DNA from: Pedobacter xixiisoli
GTDB taxonomy: Bacteria > Bacteroidota > Bacteroidia > Sphingobacteriales > Sphingobacteriaceae
DNA: 64,000 nt
Assembly: GCF_900215335.1 (NCBI RefSeq)
Contig: NZ_OCMT01000003.1
Coordinates: forward strand, 558,001-622,000
Reading direction: 5' to 3'
The position numbers and the translations under genes were made by a program. Each line of letters starts with the position of its first letter. Position 1 is the stretch's first letter. Positions 55,635 through 63,230 of the stretch are shown one piece after another. The notes under the pieces were generated by a model. It was not told the DNA's origin. It saw only the letters and a program-made list of their open reading frames with translations, and did not search any database.

Positions 55635-57212
55635 TTAGAATCCAAAAAGCCCACCACCTTTTGATTTAGTTGTGCGACTTTTTTTTCCAGTTAGCATACC
55701 AAATATACCTCGTACAATTTCTTTTCCTATTTGTCGGGTAATGGTTGCTCCCATAATCTCTTCCACTAAACTCTTTTCTACTCGCTTTGTTTTGTTTTCT
55801 TGCTCAATTCTTTTGTTTTCCTCTTCTTCGGCTTTAGCCTGATGTTCGGTAGCGAGTTTTTCATTCACTCTATCTGTTAACATCTCGAAAGCACTAATTG
55901 GATCTTTGGTCTCCTTGTATTTACTGTTAAGTGGACTAGCTTGCATCAATTTCTCACAATCTACAGCAGCCATTGGCCCCATTACGGCTTTAGGTGGCGT
56001 TAATAAAGTTGCGGCAACTTCTGTTGGTATACCTTTCTCATTTAAAACGGTAATCAAAGCTTGTCCAGTTCCTAAAGAAGTCAATACTTTATCAATGGCA
56101 TAAAAGTCAGATCTTGGGTAAGTATTCACGGTTTTCTTTAAGTTGTCTACATCGTTAGGCGTAAAGGCTCTTAAAGCGTGTTGTACTCTGTTCCCTAATT
56201 GAGATAATACACTTTCTGGAATATCCATCGGAGATTGTGTGCAGAAGAAAACACCAATTCCTTTAGACCTAATTAACCTGATAATGGTGTTGATTTGCTC
56301 TAAAAATGCTTTCGGCGCATCGTTGAACAACAAATGAGCTTCATCAAAAAAGAAAACCAACTTGGGTTTGTCCAAATCGCCTGCTTCTGGCATGATTTGG
56401 TAAATTTCTGCCAATAAGCTTAGTAGAAATGTAGAGTAAAGCACTGGCTGACTTTGAACATCAGCAATATTTAGCAAGCTAATTACACCTTTGCCATCAA
56501 TGCGGTTAAACAAATCTTCAATATCGTAAGAAGTCTCACCAAAAATACCTCCTAAACCTTGTTGTTCTATCGCAACTATTTTTCTTAATATGGTACTTGA
56601 TGTAGACGCAGAAATAGAACCGTAGGTAGATTTTATTTCCTTTGCTCCATCTCCTTCAGATAGGTAGCCCAATAATTTCTTCAAATCATTAAGGTCTACT
56701 ACAGGCATTTTGTTATCATCAGCATACTTAAAAATAACAGCTAATACGCCCGACTGTGTATCGTTAAGTTCTAATATTTTCGATAAAAGTACAGGGCCAA
56801 ATTCTGTAACCGTAGCTCGCATTTGCGCACCTAGTTTTCCACTTAAGGAGTAGAGCTCAATCGGAAACCCGCTAGGTGTAAAAGGTTTGTTTAACTGCTG
56901 TGCCCGCTCTTCAATTTTAGCATTGGTAGCACCAGCTTGATTAAGACCAGACAAGTCACCCTTTACATCTAACATAAATACGGGAACGCCAGCATCAGAC
57001 AGTTGTTCTGCAAGTAATTGTAAGGTTCTTGTTTTGCCAGTACCTGTTGCGCCAGCAATAAGACCGTGTCTATTCATCATTCTCAGAGGAAGATTCACTT
57101 CTGCTTCTGCCAAGGTTTCTCCATCTAACATCCCTGCACCCAAATAGATAGAGGCGCCAGTGGGAGCGTAAGAAGTTTTTATTTTCTCTATAAAAGAAGT
57201 CTTATTATTCAT
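55635..57212 (-). CDS. HerA-like / DUF853 (YjgR) ATPase
   Basis: This 525-residue protein has the P-loop G-A-T-G-T-G-K-T at residues 54-61 and a Walker B F-F-F-D-E-A-H (288-293), followed by G-V-F-F-C-T-Q-S-P, typical of HerA/FtsK-type ATPases. The whole architecture matches the DUF853 family (E. coli YjgR), with N-terminal domain L-G-A-G-M-L-D-G and a C-terminal Lys/Glu-rich segment. Its role is unknown; DNA translocation is a guess. It is divergent from the large oxidoreductase at 57568. Confidence 0.85.
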   Translation of the reverse strand: MNNKTSFIEKIKTSYAPTGASIYLGAGMLDGETLAEAEVNLPLRMMNRHGLIAGATGTGKTRTLQLLAEQLSDAGVPVFMLDVKGDLSGLNQAGATNAKIEERAQQLNKPFTPSGFPIELYSLSGKLGAQMRATVTEFGPVLLSKILELNDTQSGVLAVIFKYADDNKMPVVDLNDLKKLLGYLSEGDGAKEIKSTYGSISASTSSTILRKIVAIEQQGLGGIFGETSYDIEDLFNRIDGKGVISLLNIADVQSQPVLYSTFLLSLLAEIYQIMPEAGDLDKPKLVFFFDEAHLLFNDAPKAFLEQINTIIRLIRSKGIGVFFCTQSPMDIPESVLSQLGNRVQHALRAFTPNDVDNLKKTVNTYPRSDFYAIDKVLTSLGTGQALITVLNEKGIPTEVAATLLTPPKAVMGPMAAVDCEKLMQASPLNSKYKETKDPISAFEMLTDRVNEKLATEHQAKAEEEENKRIEQENKTKRVEKSLVEEIMGATITRQIGKEIVRGIFGMLTGKKSRTTKSKGGGLFGF

Positions 57213-57324
57213 AGTGCATAATTTGATACGGTAAATTAGTAAACAATTTTCACTATTTAGGCTTTATTTTAATGGATAATTAATTTCTAAAATTTCAAAT
57301 TATCTACCTAGAAAACTAATGCTT

Positions 57325-57338
57325 CACAAACGTTTGTG
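57325..57338. promoter_or_regulatory. Palindromic operator-like site 1
   Basis: CACAAACGTTTGTG is a perfect 14-bp palindrome in the divergent region between the HerA-like and the oxidoreductase genes. It resembles operators of LacI-type regulators (central ACGT). A second copy is 144 bp downstream. Confidence 0.6.
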
Positions 57339-57469
57339 CCCATTTTTCTGTAAATACAAATTCGATTTGTTCCGCAAAGCGATATTAGCCAGCTTTCTTG
57401 AAGAGGGGAATTCTAACTATAGAACCCAATAAATAGTGCTTTAATTTGGAGGTATCATAGCACTTATAA

Positions 57470-57481
57470 ACAAACGTTTGT
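57470..57481. promoter_or_regulatory. Palindromic operator-like site 2
   Basis: ACAAACGTTTGT is a perfect 12-bp palindrome, identical in its 12 bases to the core of the site at 57325-57338. It lies 86 bp before the oxidoreductase start. Confidence 0.6.
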
Positions 57482-57567
57482 GACGATTTAAGTGCAATTT
57501 CGATGTTATGCTGTTTTTTGCCGTTTTTGTTTTCAAAAAACGCAACTAAAATACTTAAATTTACCAT

Positions 57568-60510
57568 GTGTCAAATCTCACCAACCTAATCGCCTCTTTC
57601 GAAAAGCTAAATGTTAGTTTTAGCGGAGAATTATTTTTCGACAATTCTGCAACTCATGAAGCGCAGAAACTGGTTTATTCTACAGATGCTTCTGTATATC
57701 AAGAGAAACCTCTAGCGGTTGCTGTACCCAAAACGAAGGAAGATATTGCTAAGCTGATTGCTTTTGCCAATGAGCATCATTTAACACTTATTCCAAGAGC
57801 AGCTGGAACTTCTTTAGCTGGTCAGGTGGTAGGAAATGGACTGATTGTAGATATTTCAAAATACTTTAATCAGATATTAGAAATTAATCAGGAAGAGCAG
57901 TATGTAAAAGTACAGCCAGGAGTGATTAGGGATGATTTAAATGTTGCTTTGCGGCCTTTTGGGCTAATGTTCGGTCCAGAAACTTCTACGGCCAACAGAG
58001 CAATGATTGGTGGAATGATTGGCAACAACTCTTGTGGCTTACACTCTATCGTTTGGGGAGATACCCGCGGAAATCTGTTAGAAGTACAGGGATATTTGAG
58101 CAATGGACAAGAAGTAACTTTCGGTAAACTTTCGTTCGCCGAATTAGCTGAAAAAGCGAAGCTGAATAGTTTGGAAGGTGTGATTTACAAAGGAGTTTCC
58201 GAGATGGTTAACAATCCCAGTAACATTGATGCCATAGAAAAGGGTTATCCCAAAAAGTCATTAACGAGAAGAAATACAGGTTATGCATTAGATTTTCTAA
58301 TTCCTGAGGAAGGAAAGGAAAGCTTTAACATGTGTGAATTAGTAGCCGGTTCTGAAGGTACTTTAGTTTTTATAACCGAAGCAAAGCTGAAATTATTGCC
58401 GTTGCCTCCCAAAAAGGATGCTTTGGTTTGTGTGCACTTTAATTCGCTAGCGGAATCACTTTTAGCTAATATCGTCATTCTGAAACATCAGCCGATGGCT
58501 TCAGAACTGGTAGATAAATACATCATGGACTTTACGAAAGGTCATCCTGTTTATCAGCATAATAGATTTTTTATAGAAGGTGAACCAGAGGCTTTGTTAA
58601 TGGTTGAGTTTTTCGCTGAAACTCAGCAGGAGCTAGATTTCAAGACATCAGCTTTGATAGCGGATTTAAAACTCGTTGGTTTGGGCTACGCCTATCCGGT
58701 AGTTTATGGACCGCAAACTAAATTAGCTTGGGATGTGCGTAAAGCTGGTTTGGGACTCATCAGGAACTTGCCAGGGGATAGTCAACCAGTTAATTTAATT
58801 GAAGATTGTGCGGTTGCGCCAGAAGATTTGCCAGCCTATATTGAAGAGCTTAAAGAGATATTGGATAAGTACAATTTAAAAGCTTCGTATTACGCTCACG
58901 CAGGTGCTGGAGAACTGCATGTAGAACCAATGATTAACCTCAAAACTTCTGAAGGGAAGGAACTTTTTAGAACAGTTTTGAAAGAAACGGCAGCGTTGGT
59001 TAAAAAACATCAAGGCTCTTTAAGTGGCGAACATGGTGATGGACGTTTAAGAGGTGAATTTATTAAAGATGTTCTTGGCGAAGAGGTTTACGAATTACTC
59101 AAGGAAGTAAAACAATTATTCGACCCAACAGGTATTTTCAACGCGAATAAGATTGTAGATACACCGCCAATGAACGAGTTTTTGCGTTACGAAGCGGATA
59201 AAGAAATCAAACCAATTAAAACTATTTTCGATTTTTCTAAGAACGAAAGTATTTTAAGGTTGGCAGAAAAATGTTCTGGTTCGGGCGATTGCAGAAGAAC
59301 TCATATTTCGGGCGGTACTATGTGTCCGTCGTATATGGCAACCCGACAAGAAAAAGACACCACCAGAGCTAGAGCCAATATCTTACGTCAGTTTTTAACT
59401 AATTCGCAGGGCGATAATCCTTTCAATCATAAAGAAATTAAGGAAGTGATGGATTTATGTTTAAGCTGTAAAGGCTGTAAATCCGAATGCCCATCAAGTG
59501 TGGACGTAGCCAAAATGAAAGCCGAATTTTTGCAACACTATTACGATGCTAATGGAGTTCCGTTCCGAACTAGAGTAATAGCCAATTTTACCAAGTCGCA
59601 AGCTTTGGGAGCCATTGTGCCAAGTGTTTATAATGCTTTAATTGCGAATACTTTTACAAGTAAATTAATCAAAAAAATAATTGGGTTTGCTCCAGACCGC
59701 TCTTTGCCAAAAGTAGGTAAAACCACTTTGCATAGCTGGAAAAAACAACATGATAAAAAGCATAAAGCACAAGTTGGAAATAAGAAAGTTTATCTATTCT
59801 GTGATGAATTTACCAATTACAATGATGTGGAGGTTGGGATTACTGCCATCAAATTATTAGAGAAATTAGGTTATGAAGTAATTATTCCTCAACATGTAGA
59901 AAGCGGAAGAACTTATTTGTCGAAAGGCTTATTGCGTGATGCCAAAGCATTAGCAAATAAAAATGTGACGTTGTTAGCAGATTTGGTAAATATCGATACA
60001 CCTTTGTTAGGGGTAGAACCATCTGCCTTGTTAACGTTTAGAGATGAATATCCAGAACTAGTAGATGCTCATTTGGTGCAGAAGGCAAAGCATTTAGCGC
60101 AAAATGCTTTCTTGATTGAGGAGTTCTTGTTGCAAGAATTTGAAGCAAATAAAATCAGTACTGATCAATTTACTTCAGATTATCAGTTGGTGAAGTTGCA
60201 CGGACACTGTTATCAGAAATCTTTAAATGCATTAACGCCAACAGAGAAAATCTTAGGAATGCCAGCCAATTACAAGGTTGAAATGATACCATCTGGCTGT
60301 TGCGGTATGGCAGGTTCATTTGGTTACGAAAAAGAACATTACGAGGTTTCGATGCAAGTAGGGGAGTTGGTTTTATTACCAGCAGTGAGAAAGGCATCAG
60401 AAGATACCATTATTGCTGCTGCTGGTACAAGTTGTAGGCATCAAATTAAGGATGGAACAGAAAGATTAGCGAAGCACCCAGTAGAGATACTGTGGGAAGC
60501 TTTGAAATAA
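57568..60510 (+). CDS. FAD-linked oxidase/Fe-S oxidoreductase (GlcD-GlcF-like fusion)
   Basis: This 980-residue protein starts with GTG at 57568. Residues about 45-190 are an FAD-binding_4 domain (R-A-A-G-T-S-L-A-G-Q at 77-86 and G-G-M-I-G-N-N-S-C-G at 148-157), then FAD-oxidase C-terminal domain to about 535. A ferredoxin-like part follows with C-S-G-S-G-D-C (about 570) and C-L-S-C-K-G-C-K-S-E-C-P (about 630), and two CCG-type domains end with G-C-C-G-M-A-G (about 909). This is the layout of D-2-hydroxyacid dehydrogenases (glycolate, lactate or 2-hydroxyglutarate type) fused to an Fe-S subunit. The substrate is uncertain. Confidence 0.88.
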   Translation: MSNLTNLIASFEKLNVSFSGELFFDNSATHEAQKLVYSTDASVYQEKPLAVAVPKTKEDIAKLIAFANEHHLTLIPRAAGTSLAGQVVGNGLIVDISKYFNQILEINQEEQYVKVQPGVIRDDLNVALRPFGLMFGPETSTANRAMIGGMIGNNSCGLHSIVWGDTRGNLLEVQGYLSNGQEVTFGKLSFAELAEKAKLNSLEGVIYKGVSEMVNNPSNIDAIEKGYPKKSLTRRNTGYALDFLIPEEGKESFNMCELVAGSEGTLVFITEAKLKLLPLPPKKDALVCVHFNSLAESLLANIVILKHQPMASELVDKYIMDFTKGHPVYQHNRFFIEGEPEALLMVEFFAETQQELDFKTSALIADLKLVGLGYAYPVVYGPQTKLAWDVRKAGLGLIRNLPGDSQPVNLIEDCAVAPEDLPAYIEELKEILDKYNLKASYYAHAGAGELHVEPMINLKTSEGKELFRTVLKETAALVKKHQGSLSGEHGDGRLRGEFIKDVLGEEVYELLKEVKQLFDPTGIFNANKIVDTPPMNEFLRYEADKEIKPIKTIFDFSKNESILRLAEKCSGSGDCRRTHISGGTMCPSYMATRQEKDTTRARANILRQFLTNSQGDNPFNHKEIKEVMDLCLSCKGCKSECPSSVDVAKMKAEFLQHYYDANGVPFRTRVIANFTKSQALGAIVPSVYNALIANTFTSKLIKKIIGFAPDRSLPKVGKTTLHSWKKQHDKKHKAQVGNKKVYLFCDEFTNYNDVEVGITAIKLLEKLGYEVIIPQHVESGRTYLSKGLLRDAKALANKNVTLLADLVNIDTPLLGVEPSALLTFRDEYPELVDAHLVQKAKHLAQNAFLIEEFLLQEFEANKISTDQFTSDYQLVKLHGHCYQKSLNALTPTEKILGMPANYKVEMIPSGCCGMAGSFGYEKEHYEVSMQVGELVLLPAVRKASEDTIIAAAGTSCRHQIKDGTERLAKHPVEILWEALK

Positions 60511-60520
60511 AAAGAAATAG

Positions 60521-60640
60521 CTATCCTAAGGGACAGTTTCTACAACGTTTGCCCCTTAGGTATTTTTCGCAGCAGTTTTTCTTTTTCTTGTCTTTTTTAT
60601 CCTGCTTAGAATCTTTTTTCTTTTTATCCTTTTTAGACAT
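60521..60640 (-). CDS. Small Lys/Cys-rich protein, 39 residues
   Basis: ATG at 60638-60640 opens a frame for M-S-K-K-D-K-K-K-K-D-S, a run of Lys and Asp, then N-C-C-E-K-Y-L-R-G-K-R-C-R-N-C-P-L-G and stop TAG at 60521. Four Cys in a C-C...C-x-x-C arrangement could bind a metal. Similar short proteins with a Lys-rich start and a C-C-E-K-Y segment seem to recur in Bacteroidota, which I cannot verify here. The gene is convergent with the oxidoreductase. Function unknown. Confidence 0.6.
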   Translation of the reverse strand: MSKKDKKKKDSKQDKKDKKKKNCCEKYLRGKRCRNCPLG

Positions 60641-60690
60641 ATTGCTGTTTTAGCCACAGATTTTGATATTAAATATTGGTATAGCGGACC

Positions 60691-60783
60691 TTGAAATAAA
60701 TTCAGGGAGAAGTTTAACCGTATGCCGTCATGCTGAATTTATTTTACTACGTAGCTTTTCGCTTCGCTACAGGTCAGCATCTG
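60691..60783. repeat. Inverted-repeat element
   Basis: TGAAATAAATTCAG at about 60692 pairs with CTGAATTTATTTTA at 60733-60746, and GTCATGCTGAATTT is a segment found in many Bacteroidota spacers. No coding frame is present. Confidence 0.5.
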
Positions 60784-60817
60784 TTAAGCCTATTTTTAAT
60801 AACAATTAAAATTAAAC

Positions 60818-60846
60818 AAAAAAGGCGCATACTTGTTGTACACACC
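60818..60846 (-). terminator. Terminator of the ferritin gene
   Basis: On the minus strand GGTGTGTAC pairs with GTATGCGCC (two G-U pairs) across a 5-base loop, followed by TTTTTT. It lies 30 bp after the ferritin stop. Confidence 0.75.
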
Positions 60847-60875
60847 TTTCAATTATTGTTTTGTTTTGTTGTTTT

Positions 60876-61406
60876 TTACGCTTCGCTGTCGTAAGAAATT
60901 TGACCAACGTGTTTGTCAATCTGCCATCTTCCAGTTCCCTCTTCTCCAATTACCTCAAACAATTCTAGCGCTCTACGGGCTTTGTACTCTTCTTCACGTT
61001 GCTCTCTAAAGAACCAATTTAAGAACTCTAAAGTAACATAATCTTGCTCTTTATGACAACGAGCGGCAATGTTTTTAATAGATTGCGTTACGCTGATTTC
61101 TTGCTCTAAAGCTTCTTCAAAAACCTCACGGAAAGAGTTGTATTCTTGTTTAATGTTGTTCACATCTGGAGAAATTGCATTTCCACCCATGTCTAACACA
61201 TATTTGAAGAATTTTAATTGGTGTTGTCTTTCTTCTTCTGCTTGCTTAAAGAAGTAATCAGCAGAAAAATCGTAGCCATTTCTGTTGCACCAAGAAGCCA
61301 TCGATAAATAGATTGATGATGAATGTGCTTCTTTTTTTATTTGTTGGTTAATTAATGTTTCTACCTCTTCAGACAATAAACATTTAATTCTCATTATATC
61401 TTTCAT
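60876..61406 (-). CDS. ftnA: Ferritin
   Basis: This 176-residue protein stores iron as a 24-mer. Ferroxidase ligands are recognised from E. coli FtnA: Glu26 (K-K-E-A-H-S-S), Glu59 and His62 (E-E-E-R-Q-H), Glu103 (E-Q-E-I-S-V-T), and the E-Q-R-E-E-E segment near 135-140. The C-terminal tail is slightly longer than in E. coli. An ATG at residue 5 is an alternative start. A -7-like element at 61520-61527 would give a leader of about 107 nt. Confidence 0.93.
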   Translation of the reverse strand: MKDIMRIKCLLSEEVETLINQQIKKEAHSSSIYLSMASWCNRNGYDFSADYFFKQAEEERQHQLKFFKYVLDMGGNAISPDVNNIKQEYNSFREVFEEALEQEISVTQSIKNIAARCHKEQDYVTLEFLNWFFREQREEEYKARRALELFEVIGEEGTGRWQIDKHVGQISYDSEA

Positions 61407-61519
61407 ATCACTAATATTTAATATTTGTCGGTAATGAAGCTTTCATGGTATATTCAGTTGTTCATGCTGAATTTGTAACCGCAATGTTTTCATTATGATA
61501 CTTTCTTATTTGAACACTA

Positions 61520-61527
61520 CAAAGTTA
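61520..61527 (-). promoter_or_regulatory. -7-like element before ferritin
   Basis: On the minus strand this reads TAACTTTG, matching TAnnTTTG. The -33 element is not clear. It is the only good candidate in the 180-bp spacer. Confidence 0.4.
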
Positions 61528-61586
61528 CATCGATAATGTTCTGTAAAAGAAAATATTAGTAATATGGAAAGAGTCTAAGTCTTAGT

Positions 61587-61958
61587 TTAAGCGATGACAC
61601 GAAACAGACGATCGTGGATAATGTGGTTAAGTTCCAACATCACGAAAGTGCCTTGCAAGATTTCTTTTAGTTTGATCAACTCTAGTAAAGAAAGTACGTA
61701 AGAGTGGTCGCAAGCGCAAATGAAGATAATTTCTACATCGGCAGTTTTGTCACTACTTAATAGCTTTTCTTCAATATTTACATTGTAAACTGCTTTTTTA
61801 AGCTTTAAAAGATTTCTATAATCGAACCGAGCTAACTTACCAGCGAAGTCAATGTACCAACATTTCTCCGAGTCAGATTGAAAAATAGCACCGCTTTCAG
61901 TAGCGAATACTTCTTCAAATGTGGCAACAGGAAATGATAATTCTTTGATCTTTTGCAC
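61587..61958 (-). CDS. Uncharacterised small protein with perfect promoter
   Basis: This 123-residue protein has no signal peptide. It may resemble small Bacteroidota proteins such as DUF6686, based on the W-Y-I-D-F-A-G-K strand and the L-K-L-K-K-A/F-I-C-A-C segment, but this is tentative. Three Cys lie at C-W-Y and C-A-C. A full consensus promoter (61978-62008) precedes it. It lies between ferritin and a long repeat-rich spacer. Confidence 0.65.
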   Translation of the reverse strand: MQKIKELSFPVATFEEVFATESGAIFQSDSEKCWYIDFAGKLARFDYRNLLKLKKAVYNVNIEEKLLSSDKTADVEIIFICACDHSYVLSLLELIKLKEILQGTFVMLELNHIIHDRLFRVIA

Positions 61959-61977
61959 AGTAATTTAATTATTTATG

Positions 61978-62008
61978 CAAAATTAATATTATTTAGATTT
62001 AATACAAA
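61978..62008 (-). promoter_or_regulatory. Promoter of the small protein gene
   Basis: On the minus strand TTTG (62005-62008), 19 bases and TAATTTTG (61978-61985) match the consensus exactly. The leader would be only about 13-20 nt. Confidence 0.8.
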
Positions 62009-62047
62009 TAAAAAGTAAAATAAGTTTAGGGTTTAATTTTTTAGAGC

Positions 62048-62199
62048 GTTTTATTTTTTGAAGAGCACTTTCTAAGCTACTATTAAAGTTTCGTCCCGCT
62101 ATTTGCTACAAGTCCCGACGAAACCTGTAAAACAACAAAGCATACCATAAACTATTCCGACAAATGTTTAAATCGGGAGCTTTTCGCTACTATCGGGTC
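62048..62199 (-). repeat. Dispersed intergenic repeat, copy B
   Basis: On the minus strand this runs GATAGTAGCG, CTCCCGATTTAA, GTTTATGGTATGCTTT, CAGGTTTCGTCGGGAC, TAGCAAATAGCGGGAC and ends in CTTCAAAAAATAAAA. It matches copy A and, in its last third, copies C and D. Confidence 0.65.
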
Positions 62200-62260
62200 T
62201 ATTTTACATAGGCCAGCAAAAGAAATTTAATGCAGCGCCCCTCAAATTTCAAAATGTTTT

Positions 62261-62546
62261 GGCTAAAGCCTGAAAGCTTAATTTCTATTGTCCGTTGGCT
62301 AAAGCCGAACGGCAATGAATTTGTAAATATTTGTTTAGTGAGCATACATAAAATGGATCCTATCGAAAATAAAGCTTTATAGGGTTTTATTTCTAGTTGC
62401 CTGTTGGTTAAAGCCAAATGACAATGAACTTGTAAACATTTGTTTTATCACAATAACAAAATGTTGAAATTACTTTTAATGAGCATAAATAAAAATCGAA
62501 ATAGAGCTTTAATAGGGGTTCATTGCCGTCTGCTTTAGCTGACGGA
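62261..62546. repeat. Second GGCTAAAGCC repeat array
   Basis: GGCTAAAGCC at 62261-62270, CCGTTGGCTAAAGCCGAACG at 62292, a GGTTAAAGCC variant at about 62406, and an inverted CTTTAGCTGACGG unit at about 62533 are the same family as at 54491-54600. Each nearby unit is followed by CAATGAA. No gene is seen in the 873-bp spacer. Confidence 0.65.
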
Positions 62547-62617
62547 AGAAAAAACACAGAGTTTATAAATGTGCTAGGTAGGCATACCTAACCTAAAAGC
62601 ACTACATTGAGTTAAAT

Positions 62618-62720
62618 AGCCCCGATTGAACGGCTTAGCGCCCGACCAAAGGAAGGGACTAAAAGTGAAAGCGGGACTTTCGGATAATCGTAGCAAAGAA
62701 ACTGCGCTTCAAAATAAAAA
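62618..62720 (+). repeat. Dispersed intergenic repeat, copy C
   Basis: CCCCGATTGAACGG, then AAAGCGGGACTTTCGGATAA, GTAGCAAAGAAACTGCGCTTC and AAAATAAAA, in the order of copies B and D. It ends about 40 bp before the heptamer repeat. Confidence 0.6.
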
Positions 62721-62763
62721 TATTAAGCTCACGGAAAAACAATATGAAACTGAACAGGTTTCT

Positions 62764-62819
62764 CTAAATACTAAATACTAAATACTAAATACTAAATACT
62801 AAATACTAAATACTAAATA
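62764..62819 (+). repeat. Heptamer tandem repeat, eight copies of CTAAATA
   Basis: Eight perfect direct copies of CTAAATA lie at 62764-62819, ending 12 bp before the start codon at 62832. The unit length of seven bases would shift spacing by 7 per copy. Such simple-sequence tracts in an upstream region can vary in number. Confidence 0.95.
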
Positions 62820-62831
62820 AATACTAGCATC

Positions 62832-63230
62832 ATGGAAAATCAAAAACCAGCTAACGATAAATTACACGCCAGCGATTTGGGTGAAACCAAAGATTTTAAT
62901 GAATTATCGTATGATAAGGATAAAAACAGCTTTGAATTTGATGTGAAAGGCGAAGAGAAAGACTACGATCATCCGCTGCCTTATGATACTTCTGCACCAA
63001 ATGGAGAAGACAGTGTTTCGACATATGATGAGGCAAACCCATACGTTGGTAATGAATACGATGAAGACGGGCAGGTTGATGAGCAAATTGACGGTAATGC
63101 AATGCACATAGACGAAACCGGAGATAGTGTGCTACTAGACCCAGCAGACAAATTATTGGCGCAAACTGAAGAAGATTTTAGGGATGATTTGGATGAAGAG
63201 GGGTATCCGAAAAATGATAGACCTAACTAA
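62832..63230 (+). CDS. Acidic low-complexity protein
   Basis: This 132-residue protein is about one third Asp and Glu and is rich in Asn and Gly, with no signal peptide or Cys. It has no domain I recognise and is probably disordered. Its promoter region carries an eight-copy heptamer repeat. Its last four bases overlap the end of the convergent dnaX gene. Function is unknown. Confidence 0.65.
   Translation: MENQKPANDKLHASDLGETKDFNELSYDKDKNSFEFDVKGEEKDYDHPLPYDTSAPNGEDSVSTYDEANPYVGNEYDEDGQVDEQIDGNAMHIDETGDSVLLDPADKLLAQTEEDFRDDLDEEGYPKNDRPN

Noticed and set aside
57385..57567. 60-codon minus-strand frame in the divergent region
   Set aside because: It covers the operators and has no domain or start signal.
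62764..62819. Heptamer repeat considered as a CRISPR array
   Set aside because: The units are contiguous with no spacers and there are no cas genes.
61959..62831. Long spacer considered as a place for an RNA gene or a mobile element
   Set aside because: Only repeats are seen; no tRNA cloverleaf, transposase or target duplication was found.
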